DNA from: Lachnospiraceae bacterium
GTDB taxonomy: Bacteria > Bacillota > Clostridia > Lachnospirales > Lachnospiraceae
Reading direction: 5' to 3'
Assembly: GCA_910575155.1 (NCBI GenBank)
Contig: CAJTDX010000008.1
Coordinates: 79,734-143,733, forward strand
DNA: 64,000 bases
Below are positions 44,290 through 52,607 of this stretch, one piece after another. Position 1 is the stretch's first letter. Every line of letters starts with the position of its first letter. The translations under genes were made by a program, and so were the position numbers. The notes under the pieces were generated by a model that was not told the origin of the DNA, searched no databases, and saw only the letters and a program-made list of their open reading frames with translations.

Positions 44290-44613
44290 ATGTCTATTTT
44301 AGCTCAGGAAGCAGCAGGCAGTATGACGGGATTTTCCTTAATTTGGATTGTAGTTATGCTGGCGGCTCTTTATTTCATGATGGTTCGTCCCCAACAGAAG
44401 GAAACAAAGCGTAAAAATGCGATGATGTCGGAGCTTGCCGTGGGAGATACGATTCTCACGACCAGTGGGTTTTATGGAACCGTGATTGATATTACAGAGG
44501 ATACCATAATTGTAGAATTTGGCAATAACAAGAATTGCCGTATTCCAATGCAGAAGTCAGCGATTGCATTGGTAGAGAAGCCGGAAGATGCGGTGGAAAA
44601 AGAGAATAAATAG
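44290..44613 (+). CDS. yajC: Preprotein translocase accessory subunit YajC
   Basis: A 107-residue protein with one N-terminal membrane helix (about 14-34), the conserved F-M-M-V-R-P-Q-Q-K-E motif right after it, then a small basic cytoplasmic domain (G-D-T-I-L-T-T-S-G-F-Y-G-T-V). It associates with SecDF. Ribosome site AGGAGGAAAG. secD/secF are not here; a terminator follows directly. Confidence 0.93.
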   Translation: MSILAQEAAGSMTGFSLIWIVVMLAALYFMMVRPQQKETKRKNAMMSELAVGDTILTTSGFYGTVIDITEDTIIVEFGNNKNCRIPMQKSAIALVEKPEDAVEKENK

Positions 44614-44619
44614 CATAAT

Positions 44620-44655
44620 AAAACACTCTCTGCCTGAGCCGGGAGTGTTTTAGTC
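44620..44655 (+). terminator. Terminator after yajC
   Basis: AAAACACTC / GAGTGTTTT (44620-44628 and 44643-44651) with a 14-nt loop; T-rich end. Starts 7 bp after the yajC stop. Confidence 0.75.
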
Positions 44656-44666
44656 ATATTTGACGG

Positions 44667-44695
44667 TTGAAATCTATGAATAAATATAATATAAT
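44667..44695 (+). promoter_or_regulatory. Promoter of leuB-ilvB
   Basis: TTGAAA (44667-44672), 17-bp spacer, TATAAT (44690-44695), 45 bp before leuB. A second TATAAT at 44685 overlaps it. No T-box or leader peptide with Leu codons is visible in this short leader. Confidence 0.65.
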
Positions 44696-44739
44696 TACTG
44701 ATAAAAATTAGAAACACAGGTCAGGAAGGATGAGAGAAC

Positions 44740-45840
44740 ATGAATTATCAGGTTGGAGTAATTTCCGGAGACGGGATCGGGCCGGAGGTTGTCAGAGAGG
44801 CAAAAAAGGTATTAGATAAAGTAGGACAGGTGTTTGGGCACACCTTTTCTTATGATGAGATTTTGATGGGAGGAGTTTCCATTGACGCCACGGGCATGCC
44901 TCTGACAGAGGAAGCCATTGCGCAGGCGCAGAAGGCTGACGCAGTGCTGATGGGTTCGATCGGGGGGAACACAAGCACTTCTCCCTGGTATCAGCTTCCG
45001 CCGCAGTTGAGACCGGAGGCAGGACTTTTGAAGCTCCGGAAGTCTTTAAATTTATTTGCCAATTTAAGGCCGGCATATTTATACGGGGAATTAAAAGAAG
45101 CATGTCCTTTGCGGGACGATATTATCGGCGACGGATTTGATATGATGATTATGCGCGAGCTGACCGGAGGGCTGTATTTCGGGAACCGGGTAACGGAAGA
45201 ACGGGATGGAGTACTGACAGCGGAGGATACGCTTACATATAATGAAAATGAGATTCGAAGAATTGCAAAGCGGGGATTTGACATTGCCAGAAAGCGCAGG
45301 AAGAAAGTTACCAGTGTGGATAAAGCAAATGTCCTGGATTCTTCCAGGCTTTGGAGGAAAGTTGTGGAAGAGGTGGCGAAAGACTATCCTGACGTTGCTT
45401 TAGAGCATATGCTGGTAGACAATTGCGCGATGCAGCTTGTAAAAGATCCGGGGCAGTTTGATGTGATTTTGACAGAGAATATGTTTGGTGATATATTATC
45501 AGATGAGGCCAGCATGGTGACGGGATCGATCGGGATGCTGTCGTCGGCCAGCCTCAATGATACGAAATTTGGTCTGTATGAGCCGAGCGGCGGTTCCGCG
45601 CCGGATATTGCCGGAAAAGGAATTGCCAATCCAATTGCAACCATTTTAAGCGCGGCAATGATGCTTCGCTATTCTTTTGATCTGGACCGGGAGGCGGATG
45701 CAGTTGAGCGCGCGGTGCAGCAGGTGCTGAAAGAAAACTACCGCACCATAGATATTATGCCTCAGGAGGAAAAGAAGGCTTCCGTGACCCAGGTGGGGAC
45801 CGCGAAGATGGGAGATTTAATTGCAGAACGGATAAAATAG
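44740..45840 (+). CDS. leuB: 3-isopropylmalate dehydrogenase LeuB
   Basis: A 366-residue NAD-dependent enzyme of leucine synthesis. It has G-D-G-I-G-P-E-V at the N-terminus, [16 protein letters not shown] with the substrate arginines and the leucine-pocket residues, [11 protein letters not shown], and the C-terminal [14 protein letters not shown]. This pattern excludes isocitrate dehydrogenase. leuA, leuC and leuD are not in the window. ilvB follows 17 bp later. Confidence 0.94.
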   Translation: MNYQVGVISGDGIGPEVVREAKKVLDKVGQVFGHTFSYDEILMGGVSIDATGMPLTEEAIAQAQKADAVLMGSIGGNTSTSPWYQLPPQLRPEAGLLKLRKSLNLFANLRPAYLYGELKEACPLRDDIIGDGFDMMIMRELTGGLYFGNRVTEERDGVLTAEDTLTYNENEIRRIAKRGFDIARKRRKKVTSVDKANVLDSSRLWRKVVEEVAKDYPDVALEHMLVDNCAMQLVKDPGQFDVILTENMFGDILSDEASMVTGSIGMLSSASLNDTKFGLYEPSGGSAPDIAGKGIANPIATILSAAMMLRYSFDLDREADAVERAVQQVLKENYRTIDIMPQEEKKASVTQVGTAKMGDLIAERIK

Positions 45841-45857
45841 AAAGCGAGGAACAAGAT

Positions 45858-47534
45858 ATGCAGCTGACAGGAGCACAGATTGTTATTGAGTGTCTGAAAG
45901 AGCAAGGTGTGGATACTGTCTTTGGCTATCCGGGAGGAGCCATTTTAAATGTGTATGATGAATTATATAAGCACAGCCATGAAATTAAGCATGTGCTGAC
46001 TTCCCATGAGCAGGGAGCCAGCCATGCGGCGGACGGTTATGCGCGGGTGACCGGAAAACCAGGGGTTTGCCTCGCCACTTCGGGACCGGGAGCCACCAAT
46101 CTGGTGACCGGGATTGCTACCGCATACATGGATTCTGTTCCGGTGGTGGCGCTGACCTGTAACGTAGGAGTTTCCCTGCTGGGAAAAGACAGTTTTCAGG
46201 AGATTGATATTGCGGGAATTACCACCCCGATCACGAAACATAATTTTATTGTCAAGGATGTAAATAAGCTTGCAGGTACGATCCGGCGTGCTTTCCGCAT
46301 TGCCCAGAAGGGCAGGCCGGGGCCGGTACTGGTGGATATTCCCAAGGATGTGACTGTGAACAAGGCGGAATTTCGTCCGGTTACTGTGGAACCTGAGGAG
46401 CGGTATTCAGATCATATTACAGAAGAGGTTTTGGAGCGCGCCGCAGAACTCATTCGCCAATCCCGCAGGCCCTATGTCTTTGTGGGCGGCGGAGCCGTAA
46501 TTTCCGGGGCAAGTGAGGAGCTTTTGGAATTTGTGGAAAAGGTAGAGACGCCTGTTTCAGATTCGCTGATGGGAAAGGGAGCTTTTGACGGCAATCACAG
46601 GCTGTATACGGGAATGCTGGGAATGCACGGAACGAAGACTTCCAATTATGGGGTCAGCGAATGCGATCTTCTGATTGCCATTGGCGTTCGTTTCAGCGAC
46701 CGTGTCACAGGAAATGCGAAGAAGTTTGCTCAAAATGCCAAAATTCTTCAGTTTGATATTGACCCGGCGGAAATCAATAAGAATATTGTGACGGACGCTC
46801 ATATTGCCGGCGATATCAAAGAGATTCTGCTGCGTCTGAATCAGAGGCTTGACCAGCAGGAGCATAAAGAATGGATTGCGCAGATTATGGAATATAAGGA
46901 AAAATATCCGTTGAAATATGCGGATACCGGACTGAGCGGTCCTTATATAATAGAAGAAATTTACCGCCAGACAAAAGGCGACGCCGTTATGGTGACGGAA
47001 GTGGGACAGCATCAGATGTGGGCGGCGCAGTTTTACCGTTACAGTAAGCCCAGAACCCTGATTACATCCGGAGGTCTGGGAACCATGGGATATGGCCTGG
47101 GGGCGGCAATCGGCGCGCAGATGGCAAATCCGCACAAGCAGGTGGTGAATATTGCCGGAGACGGCTGTTTCCGTATGAATATGAATGAAATTGCCACCGC
47201 GGTACGTCAGAAACTGCCTTTGATTCAGGTGGTTTTGAATAATCATGTGCTGGGAATGGTGCGTCAGTGGCAGACGTTGTTCTATGAACAGCATTATTCT
47301 GCAACTGTCTTAAACGACAGCGTGGATTTTGTAAAGCTGGCGGAAGCCATGGGAGCCACAGGAATCCGGGTGACGGACAAGGAAGCGTTCCGGGAAGCGT
47401 TTGCGAAAGCGCTTGCCAGTGAACTGCCGGTTTTGATCGACTGTATCATTGACAGCGACGACAAGGTCTGGCCTATGGTTGCACCGGGAGCGGCAATCAG
47501 TGAGGCGTTTGACGGGGATGATATGAAGAAGTAA
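45858..47534 (+). CDS. ilvB: Acetolactate synthase large subunit IlvB
   Basis: A 558-residue TPP/FAD enzyme joining two pyruvates (valine/leucine) or pyruvate and 2-oxobutyrate (isoleucine). It has G-Y-P-G-G-A, the catalytic glutamate E51 in S-H-E-Q-G-A-S-H-A-A-D-G-Y-A-R, F-Q-E-x-D-I, and the TPP/Mg motif G-D-G-C-F-R-M-N...N-N. This is the biosynthetic anabolic type. The small regulatory subunit gene (ilvN/ilvH) is not downstream; it must lie elsewhere. It is paired with leuB in one operon. Confidence 0.93.
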   Translation: MQLTGAQIVIECLKEQGVDTVFGYPGGAILNVYDELYKHSHEIKHVLTSHEQGASHAADGYARVTGKPGVCLATSGPGATNLVTGIATAYMDSVPVVALTCNVGVSLLGKDSFQEIDIAGITTPITKHNFIVKDVNKLAGTIRRAFRIAQKGRPGPVLVDIPKDVTVNKAEFRPVTVEPEERYSDHITEEVLERAAELIRQSRRPYVFVGGGAVISGASEELLEFVEKVETPVSDSLMGKGAFDGNHRLYTGMLGMHGTKTSNYGVSECDLLIAIGVRFSDRVTGNAKKFAQNAKILQFDIDPAEINKNIVTDAHIAGDIKEILLRLNQRLDQQEHKEWIAQIMEYKEKYPLKYADTGLSGPYIIEEIYRQTKGDAVMVTEVGQHQMWAAQFYRYSKPRTLITSGGLGTMGYGLGAAIGAQMANPHKQVVNIAGDGCFRMNMNEIATAVRQKLPLIQVVLNNHVLGMVRQWQTLFYEQHYSATVLNDSVDFVKLAEAMGATGIRVTDKEAFREAFAKALASELPVLIDCIIDSDDKVWPMVAPGAAISEAFDGDDMKK

Positions 47535-47708
47535 CATATAATTTTATATAGAATCAGCAGACAGCTATTCGGCGCGGGGCTTTGTATGTGCAACAAAGTC
47601 GGCAGGCAGCATAAATATAACAAAAGTGTCTGTGTTTTTTGGCAGAGCCAGTGCAGACGCCAGAGTGAAAAAGCTAAAGTCTGAGCAGTATGTAAGAGGA
47701 GGAAAAAG

Positions 47709-48788
47709 ATGAGCAGAGTTTATAATTTTTCAGCGGGACCGGCAGTTTTGCCGGAAGAGGTCTTGCGTGAGGCAGCAGAAGAAATGATGGATTACAAAGG
47801 AAGCGGCATGTCCGTGATGGAAATGAGCCATCGTTCCAAGGTTTATGATACGATTATCAAGGAAGCAGAAGCAGATTTGAGAGAGCTTATGAATATTCCC
47901 GATCATTATAAAGTATTATTTCTGCAGGGGGGAGCTTCCCAGCAGTTTGCCATGATACCAATGAATCTGATGAAGAATAAAAAAGCGGCGTATATCGTAA
48001 CCGGGCAGTGGGCTAAAAAGGCATTTCAGGAAGGGAAGCTTTATGGAGAAGCTGTAAAAGTGGCTTCCTCGGAAGATGAGACGTTTTCTTATATTCCGGA
48101 CTGCTCCAATCTGGATATTCCGGAGGATGCAGATTATGTTTATATCTGCGAGAATAATACCATTTATGGAACAAAGTATAAAAAGCTGCCGGACACCAAG
48201 GGACATACGCTGGTGGCGGATGTGTCCTCCTGTTTTCTGTCTGAGCCGGTAGATGTGTCTGAATATGGAATCATCTATGGCGGAGTGCAGAAGAATATCG
48301 GTCCGGCCGGCGTGGTAATCGTAATTATCCGTGAAGATTTGATTACGGAAGATACATTGCCGGGAACGCCTACCATGTTGAAATATAAGACGCATGCGGA
48401 CGCAGAATCTCTTTATAATACGCCGCCTGCATATGGAATCTACATTTGCGGCAAAGTATTTAAATGGATTAAGAAAATGGGCGGACTTGCGGTCATGAAG
48501 CAGCGCAACGAAGAGAAAGCAAAGATTCTCTATGATTTCCTGGATCAGAGCAGGATGTTTAAGGGAACTGTGAGAAAGGAAGACCGTTCTCTGATGAACG
48601 TACCTTTTATCACCGGAGATCAGGAACTGGATGCGAAATTTGTCAAAGAGGCAGAGGCGGCAGGCTTTGTAAACCTTAAGGGACACAGAACGGTCGGCGG
48701 TATGCGCGCCAGTATCTATAATGCTATGCCCAAAGAAGGCGTGGAAAAATTAGTGGCATTTATGAAAAAGTTTGAAGAGGAGAATTAA
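47709..48788 (+). CDS. serC: Phosphoserine aminotransferase SerC
   Basis: A 359-residue PLP enzyme making 3-phosphoserine from 3-phosphohydroxypyruvate. It starts N-F-S-A-G-P-A-V-L-P, has G-G-A-S-Q-Q-F, and the PLP lysine K195 in G-G-V-Q-K-N-I-G-P-A-G; H-R-S and R-A-S-I-Y-N-A substrate contacts are present. Ribosome site AGAGGAGG. The 174-bp gap upstream shows an imperfect CTTTGT/ACAAAG hairpin but no clear promoter. serA follows after one base. Confidence 0.95.
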   Translation: MSRVYNFSAGPAVLPEEVLREAAEEMMDYKGSGMSVMEMSHRSKVYDTIIKEAEADLRELMNIPDHYKVLFLQGGASQQFAMIPMNLMKNKKAAYIVTGQWAKKAFQEGKLYGEAVKVASSEDETFSYIPDCSNLDIPEDADYVYICENNTIYGTKYKKLPDTKGHTLVADVSSCFLSEPVDVSEYGIIYGGVQKNIGPAGVVIVIIREDLITEDTLPGTPTMLKYKTHADAESLYNTPPAYGIYICGKVFKWIKKMGGLAVMKQRNEEKAKILYDFLDQSRMFKGTVRKEDRSLMNVPFITGDQELDAKFVKEAEAAGFVNLKGHRTVGGMRASIYNAMPKEGVEKLVAFMKKFEEEN

Positions 48789-48789
48789 G

Positions 48790-49953
48790 ATGTATCAGTA
48801 TTATTGCTTAAATCCGATTGCCAATGTAGGTTTAGAGCTGTTTGGCAAAGATTATGAGAAAACAGAAGAAATGAAGGATGCGCAGGCAGTTCTTGTAAGG
48901 AGCGCCGCCATGCATGATATGGATTTGCCAGAACAGCTTGAGGCAGTGGCCAGGGCAGGGGCAGGAGTGAATAATATACCCCTTGATAAATGTGCAGACC
49001 AGGGGATTGTGGTATTTAATACGCCCGGAGCAAATGCCAACGGCGTGAAGGAACTGGTATTTGCAGGTATGCTGCTGGCTTCCCGGGATATCACGGGAGG
49101 AATCAACTGGGTACTGGAGAACAAGGACAGTGAGACCGTTGGAAAGGATGCCGAAAAAGCAAAGAAGGCTTTTGCAGGCTGTGAGATATCCGGTAAGAAA
49201 CTGGGTGTAATCGGTCTGGGAGCCATCGGTGTAAAAGTGGCAAATGCAGCTACCAATCTCGGTATGGAAGTATATGGATACGATCCCTACATTTCTGTAA
49301 ACGCAGCATGGAATCTGTCCAGAAGCGTAAAGCATATCAATAATGTGGAAGATATTTATCAGGAATGCGACTATATTACCATTCACGTACCGTTGTTGGA
49401 CGCTACCAGAAAAATGCTGAATAAAGAAGCATTTGCGAAGATGAAGGAAGGCGTTGTAATCCTTAATTTTGCCAGAGATCTTCTGGTAGATGAAGAAGAT
49501 GTCCTTCAGGCAATCAGGGAAGGCAAAGTGAAGAAATATGTTTCTGATTTCCCCAACAGCACTACGGCGGGCCAGGAGGGATGTATTGTAATCCCGCATC
49601 TGGGAGCCTCTACAGCGGAATCTGAGGATAATTGCGCCGTGATGGCAGTGCAGGAGATCAAAGAATATCTGGAAAATGGAAATATTCATAATTCTGTAAA
49701 CTTCCCCAACTGCGATATGGGCGTCTGCGTTGCGGCAGGACGGGTAGCAGTACTGCACAAGAATGTAAAAGGGCTTATTGGAAAGTATACCGCAGTGCTG
49801 GGCAATAATAATATTAATATTTCTGATATGACGAATAAGAGTAAGGGAGATTACGCATACTCTCTGCTGGATATTGATTCTCCGGTTACAGAAGCGGCGA
49901 TTGAGCAGCTAAAAGGCATTGATGGCGTACGAAAGGTCAGAGTCATTAAATAA
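48790..49953 (+). CDS. serA: D-3-phosphoglycerate dehydrogenase SerA (with ACT domain)
   Basis: A 387-residue NAD-dependent first enzyme of serine synthesis. It has the Rossmann motif G-L-G-A-I-G-V-K-V-A-N, Y-D-P-Y, the catalytic H in I-P-H-L-G-A-S-T-A-E, and a C-terminal ACT domain (about 320-387) that may bind serine for feedback control. The start is ATG 48790, giving M-Y-Q-Y-Y-C-L-N; the ribosome site lies in the end of serC. serB is not in the window. A bidirectional terminator follows. Confidence 0.95.
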   Translation: MYQYYCLNPIANVGLELFGKDYEKTEEMKDAQAVLVRSAAMHDMDLPEQLEAVARAGAGVNNIPLDKCADQGIVVFNTPGANANGVKELVFAGMLLASRDITGGINWVLENKDSETVGKDAEKAKKAFAGCEISGKKLGVIGLGAIGVKVANAATNLGMEVYGYDPYISVNAAWNLSRSVKHINNVEDIYQECDYITIHVPLLDATRKMLNKEAFAKMKEGVVILNFARDLLVDEEDVLQAIREGKVKKYVSDFPNSTTAGQEGCIVIPHLGASTAESEDNCAVMAVQEIKEYLENGNIHNSVNFPNCDMGVCVAAGRVAVLHKNVKGLIGKYTAVLGNNNINISDMTNKSKGDYAYSLLDIDSPVTEAAIEQLKGIDGVRKVRVIK

Positions 49954-49977
49954 ATTACACATAAAGTATTGAAATGA

Positions 49978-50008
49978 AAAGGCTGCCGCAGATCCTGCGG
50001 CAGCCTTT
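49978..50008. terminator. Bidirectional terminator between serA and the HD-domain gene
   Basis: AAAGGCTGCCGCA / TGCGGCAGCCTTT (49978-49990 and 49996-50008), 13-bp perfect stem, 5-nt loop, T-rich on both strands. It serves the convergent genes. Confidence 0.88.
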
Positions 50009-50009
50009 C

Positions 50010-51281
50010 TCAGTATTTATTGTTATAATGCAATAAAATCATATTCAGAGAATGATCTTCATCCATCATGCGATGGTAGATATTATAAATGTTGGCGCAG
50101 GCGTTCTGGGTTTTTTCAATAATCTGGTCAAAAGATTTTTCCAGAACCCGTAAAATTACATCGTTCATCTGGCAGATCTGATACTTCATCTGCAGGAACT
50201 TTAAAAGCTTTGGATGCTGATAAAGTGAAACGTTTCGTTCCGAAGTCAGAGAGTTGCTCATCAAGTAAGAGAGAGCTACAATCTCTGCAGCAGGTATGGG
50301 CGTAAAATCTAAAGGACGGTCGTTTGCCCAGCATTCCAACAGAAGGAAAGACTCATTGATGGTATTGAGAATCTGTGATTCCACGCTTCCGGAGAGGATG
50401 TCCCTTGTGATATCCTGCGTGGAGGTGCGGTATAACTGCCTCAGATATTGATTGTAATCCGCCGTGTTATTCAATTTGGAGGGAAGAGAAATCTTGCCGA
50501 TATTGTGAAGCAGCGTGGCAAGCTGTATCGTCTTCCTGGAATTGGCAGGCATTCGCAGATTCTGTGAAATGTTTTCACTGAGCTGAACAGCGTAATTCGT
50601 GTGCAAAGCTGTATAATCATTCCGAAAATCTACGGAAAAAATAAACGTCATGAGATAATTATGTATCTGCGCTTCTGTCAGAGTAAAATGCTTACGGGTG
50701 TAATCGCTTAATTCTTTCTGGTATTCCATGGAATGAATGTGTTCCAGAAGATGATGTTTTTGCTCTGTCTGCTGGAACCAGCGGATGTCAGAAGCAAGGA
50801 ATATAGTTCCTGAACATTTTTCCAGGAAAGAGTTTAAATTTTTCTCTCCGTTTAATATACAGAAAATATCAATCCGGTCTGCAAGATAAATCAGTTTGGA
50901 AATATCCCGGTGGTAATTGCTGATCGGAACGGGATAATACTGTGCATTGCAGTGATGGTGGTATAAGATCGTATCTGCATATTCCGGCAGGGGGGAAAAG
51001 GTTTTAAAAAGAAGGTAGCCGAACACAGAATGTTCCATGGAGTCATTGAGATCAAAGCTTAACATGGAATCAATCTCCTTCTCTTTGTATGCCCCGATGT
51101 CGTGAAGCAGGCCAAGCATAAAGATATCATGTTTTTCCTGCTGCGTGTAACGATTGGTTTCTTCCATCATCTTCATAAGAATGTAGGCAACACGCTCTCC
51201 GTGATTGATCAGCCTGGGATCAAGATGATGAAAAGACTGACAGATGACGTCGACAATATTGATTAAAGGCTGGCTATTCAT
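50010..51281 (-). CDS. Tandem HD-domain signalling protein (second HD degenerate)
   Basis: A 423-residue cytoplasmic protein with two HD-GYP-like halves. The first (about 15-180) keeps the metal-binding pattern: H27, H60-D61 in L-L-H-D-I-G, H84, H108-H110 and D135 in L-A-D-R-I-D. The second (about 205-420) reads L-L-H-N-I-G-K (H259-N260), so its metal aspartate is changed and it may only sense or dimerise. The G-Y-P motif is absent. HD-GYP proteins often cleave cyclic di-nucleotides, but the substrate here is open. I set the start at ATG 51281 (GGAGGT seven bases upstream) because the earlier ATG 51296 lies inside that ribosome site. Confidence 0.82.
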   Translation of the reverse strand: MNSQPLINIVDVICQSFHHLDPRLINHGERVAYILMKMMEETNRYTQQEKHDIFMLGLLHDIGAYKEKEIDSMLSFDLNDSMEHSVFGYLLFKTFSPLPEYADTILYHHHCNAQYYPVPISNYHRDISKLIYLADRIDIFCILNGEKNLNSFLEKCSGTIFLASDIRWFQQTEQKHHLLEHIHSMEYQKELSDYTRKHFTLTEAQIHNYLMTFIFSVDFRNDYTALHTNYAVQLSENISQNLRMPANSRKTIQLATLLHNIGKISLPSKLNNTADYNQYLRQLYRTSTQDITRDILSGSVESQILNTINESFLLLECWANDRPLDFTPIPAAEIVALSYLMSNSLTSERNVSLYQHPKLLKFLQMKYQICQMNDVILRVLEKSFDQIIEKTQNACANIYNIYHRMMDEDHSLNMILLHYNNKY

Positions 51282-51340
51282 ATTACATACCTCCATTCAA
51301 AGAATGTGTTAAAATCTATTTGCCTTTCGCACGTACTCTA

Positions 51341-51376
51341 TACTATAATTATAGTAAATTTGATATGCAGTGTCAA
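51341..51376 (-). promoter_or_regulatory. Promoter of the HD-domain gene with 16-bp palindromic operator
   Basis: Minus strand TTGACA (51376-51371), 17-bp spacer, TATAAT (51353-51348). The -10 lies inside TACTATAATTATAGTA (51341-51356), a perfect 16-bp palindrome. A dyad covering the -10 is a typical repressor site; the TACTA...TAGTA ends resemble operators of small winged-helix repressors. The regulator is unknown. Confidence 0.65.
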
Positions 51377-51450
51377 CAAGACAATGCTCAAAATGGAGGA
51401 AAAAACTGTTATTTGTACCAAAGAAAATGATGTTCAAAAAGGAGGAAAAT

Positions 51451-52386
51451 ATGAACGGAACCGTAATGTTTTTCTTGCTGCAGAAAATCGTTCTCGCGAA
51501 GGGAACTGCAAAGGCGGCGACAGATAATCTGGCGGAGCTGGAGGAGCTGCAAAAGATCGCAGAGCCAGGCGTGCTGAAAGGGTACCTGGATGACCTCATA
51601 CCTGTTCTGGTGGATTTTGCAGTGCGCGTTTTGATGGCCCTTTTAATTTATGTAATTGGAAAACGTGTGATTAAATGGCTGCGCAAACTGCTGAAAAGAG
51701 CGCTGGAGCGTTCAGGGCTGGATGAAGGCGTCTGTCAGTTTATGGATTCTTTCGCAAAAATTATATTAAATGTAGTTCTGGTTCTTGCCGTTATTAATCA
51801 GCTTGGAGTGGCGACAACTTCGGTAGTGGCGGTCGTTGGTTCGGCAGGTCTTGCAGCAGGTCTTGCCCTGCAGGGGAGTCTTTCCAATTTTGCGGGCGGA
51901 GTTCTGATTTTGTTGTTTAAACCGTTTAAAGTTGGAGACTATATTATTGAAGATACCCATAAAAATGAGGGAACGGTATCGGAGATTATGATTTTTTACA
52001 CAAAACTTGTCACTACAGATAACCGTATGGTGGTAATACCCAATGGGATGCTTGCCAATTCCAGTCTGACCAATGTCACCCAGCAGGACAGGCGCCGGGT
52101 GGATCTTTATGTGGGAATTTCCTATGAGTCTGATATGAAGAAGGCGAAAGCACTGCTGACAGAAGTGCTTTCACAGGAAACGTGCAGACTGAAAGAGGAA
52201 GAAATTATGGTGTTTGTGGATGCGTTAGAAGACAGCAGTGTTCGTCTGGGCGGACGTCTTTGGGTATCTGCTTCTGATTACTGGCAGGTGAAATGGAGAA
52301 TGACGGAACGTATCAAAGAGATTTTTGAAGAACATCAAATCGAAATTCCCTATAACAAGATGACTGTTTCCATAAAGCAGGAATAG
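51451..52386 (+). CDS. MscS-family mechanosensitive ion channel
   Basis: A 311-residue small-conductance channel. It has membrane helices at about 48-70, 90-110 and 112-135, the pore-lining TM3 with G-S-A-G-L-A-A-G-L-A-L-Q-G-S-L-S-N-F-A-G-G, and the following F-K-V-G-D-Y-I and V-V-I-P-N-G motifs of the MscS beta domain. It releases solutes on hypo-osmotic shock. An N-terminal helix region of about 40 residues with Ala/Glu repeats precedes the channel core. Start ATG 51451 has AAAGGAGG seven bases upstream. Confidence 0.92.
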   Translation: MNGTVMFFLLQKIVLAKGTAKAATDNLAELEELQKIAEPGVLKGYLDDLIPVLVDFAVRVLMALLIYVIGKRVIKWLRKLLKRALERSGLDEGVCQFMDSFAKIILNVVLVLAVINQLGVATTSVVAVVGSAGLAAGLALQGSLSNFAGGVLILLFKPFKVGDYIIEDTHKNEGTVSEIMIFYTKLVTTDNRMVVIPNGMLANSSLTNVTQQDRRRVDLYVGISYESDMKKAKALLTEVLSQETCRLKEEEIMVFVDALEDSSVRLGGRLWVSASDYWQVKWRMTERIKEIFEEHQIEIPYNKMTVSIKQE

Positions 52387-52422
52387 CTGCACGGATTTTG
52401 GATAACGGAAGCGGCGGCTTCA

Positions 52423-52451
52423 TTGACAATATTGGTAAAATATGCTAATCT
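52423..52451 (+). promoter_or_regulatory. Promoter of the M16 peptidase gene
   Basis: TTGACA (52423-52428), 17-bp spacer, TAATCT (52446-52451) preceded by TGC (extended -10). The leader to ATG 52608 is about 150 nt and contains two copies of GCAGGTTTCT (52462 and 52493 areas). Confidence 0.65.
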
Positions 52452-52548
52452 TTTAGGCGTGGCAGGTTTCTTTATTATGGCGGACTGCTTTGCAGGTTTC
52501 TATAATAAATGAATGCTCACGTTGTTCCAAAGAGATAAAGGGTATCAG

Positions 52549-52573
52549 GAGGCTGCCTGTGGAGGGCAGCCTC
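52549..52573 (+). other. Hairpin in the M16 peptidase leader
   Basis: GAGGCTGCC / GGCAGCCTC (52549-52557 and 52565-52573), perfect 9-bp stem with 7-nt loop. The downstream T run is poor (TATTAAGTTAATTATTTT), so attenuation is possible but weak; 35 bp before the start codon. Confidence 0.5.
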
Positions 52574-52607
52574 TATTAAGTTAATTATTTTGAAAGGACG
52601 CAGGACT

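Noticed and set aside
46557..47294. 245-codon minus-strand frame opposite ilvB
   Set aside because: Shadow of ilvB with no start signals.
47916..48686. 256-codon minus-strand frame opposite serC
   Set aside because: Antisense shadow of a recognised gene; no ribosome site and no family features.
48832..49758. 308-codon minus-strand frame opposite serA
   Set aside because: It is antisense to a gene with full motifs, its product is rich in Cys, His, Ile and Phe without any domain, and it has no ribosome site.
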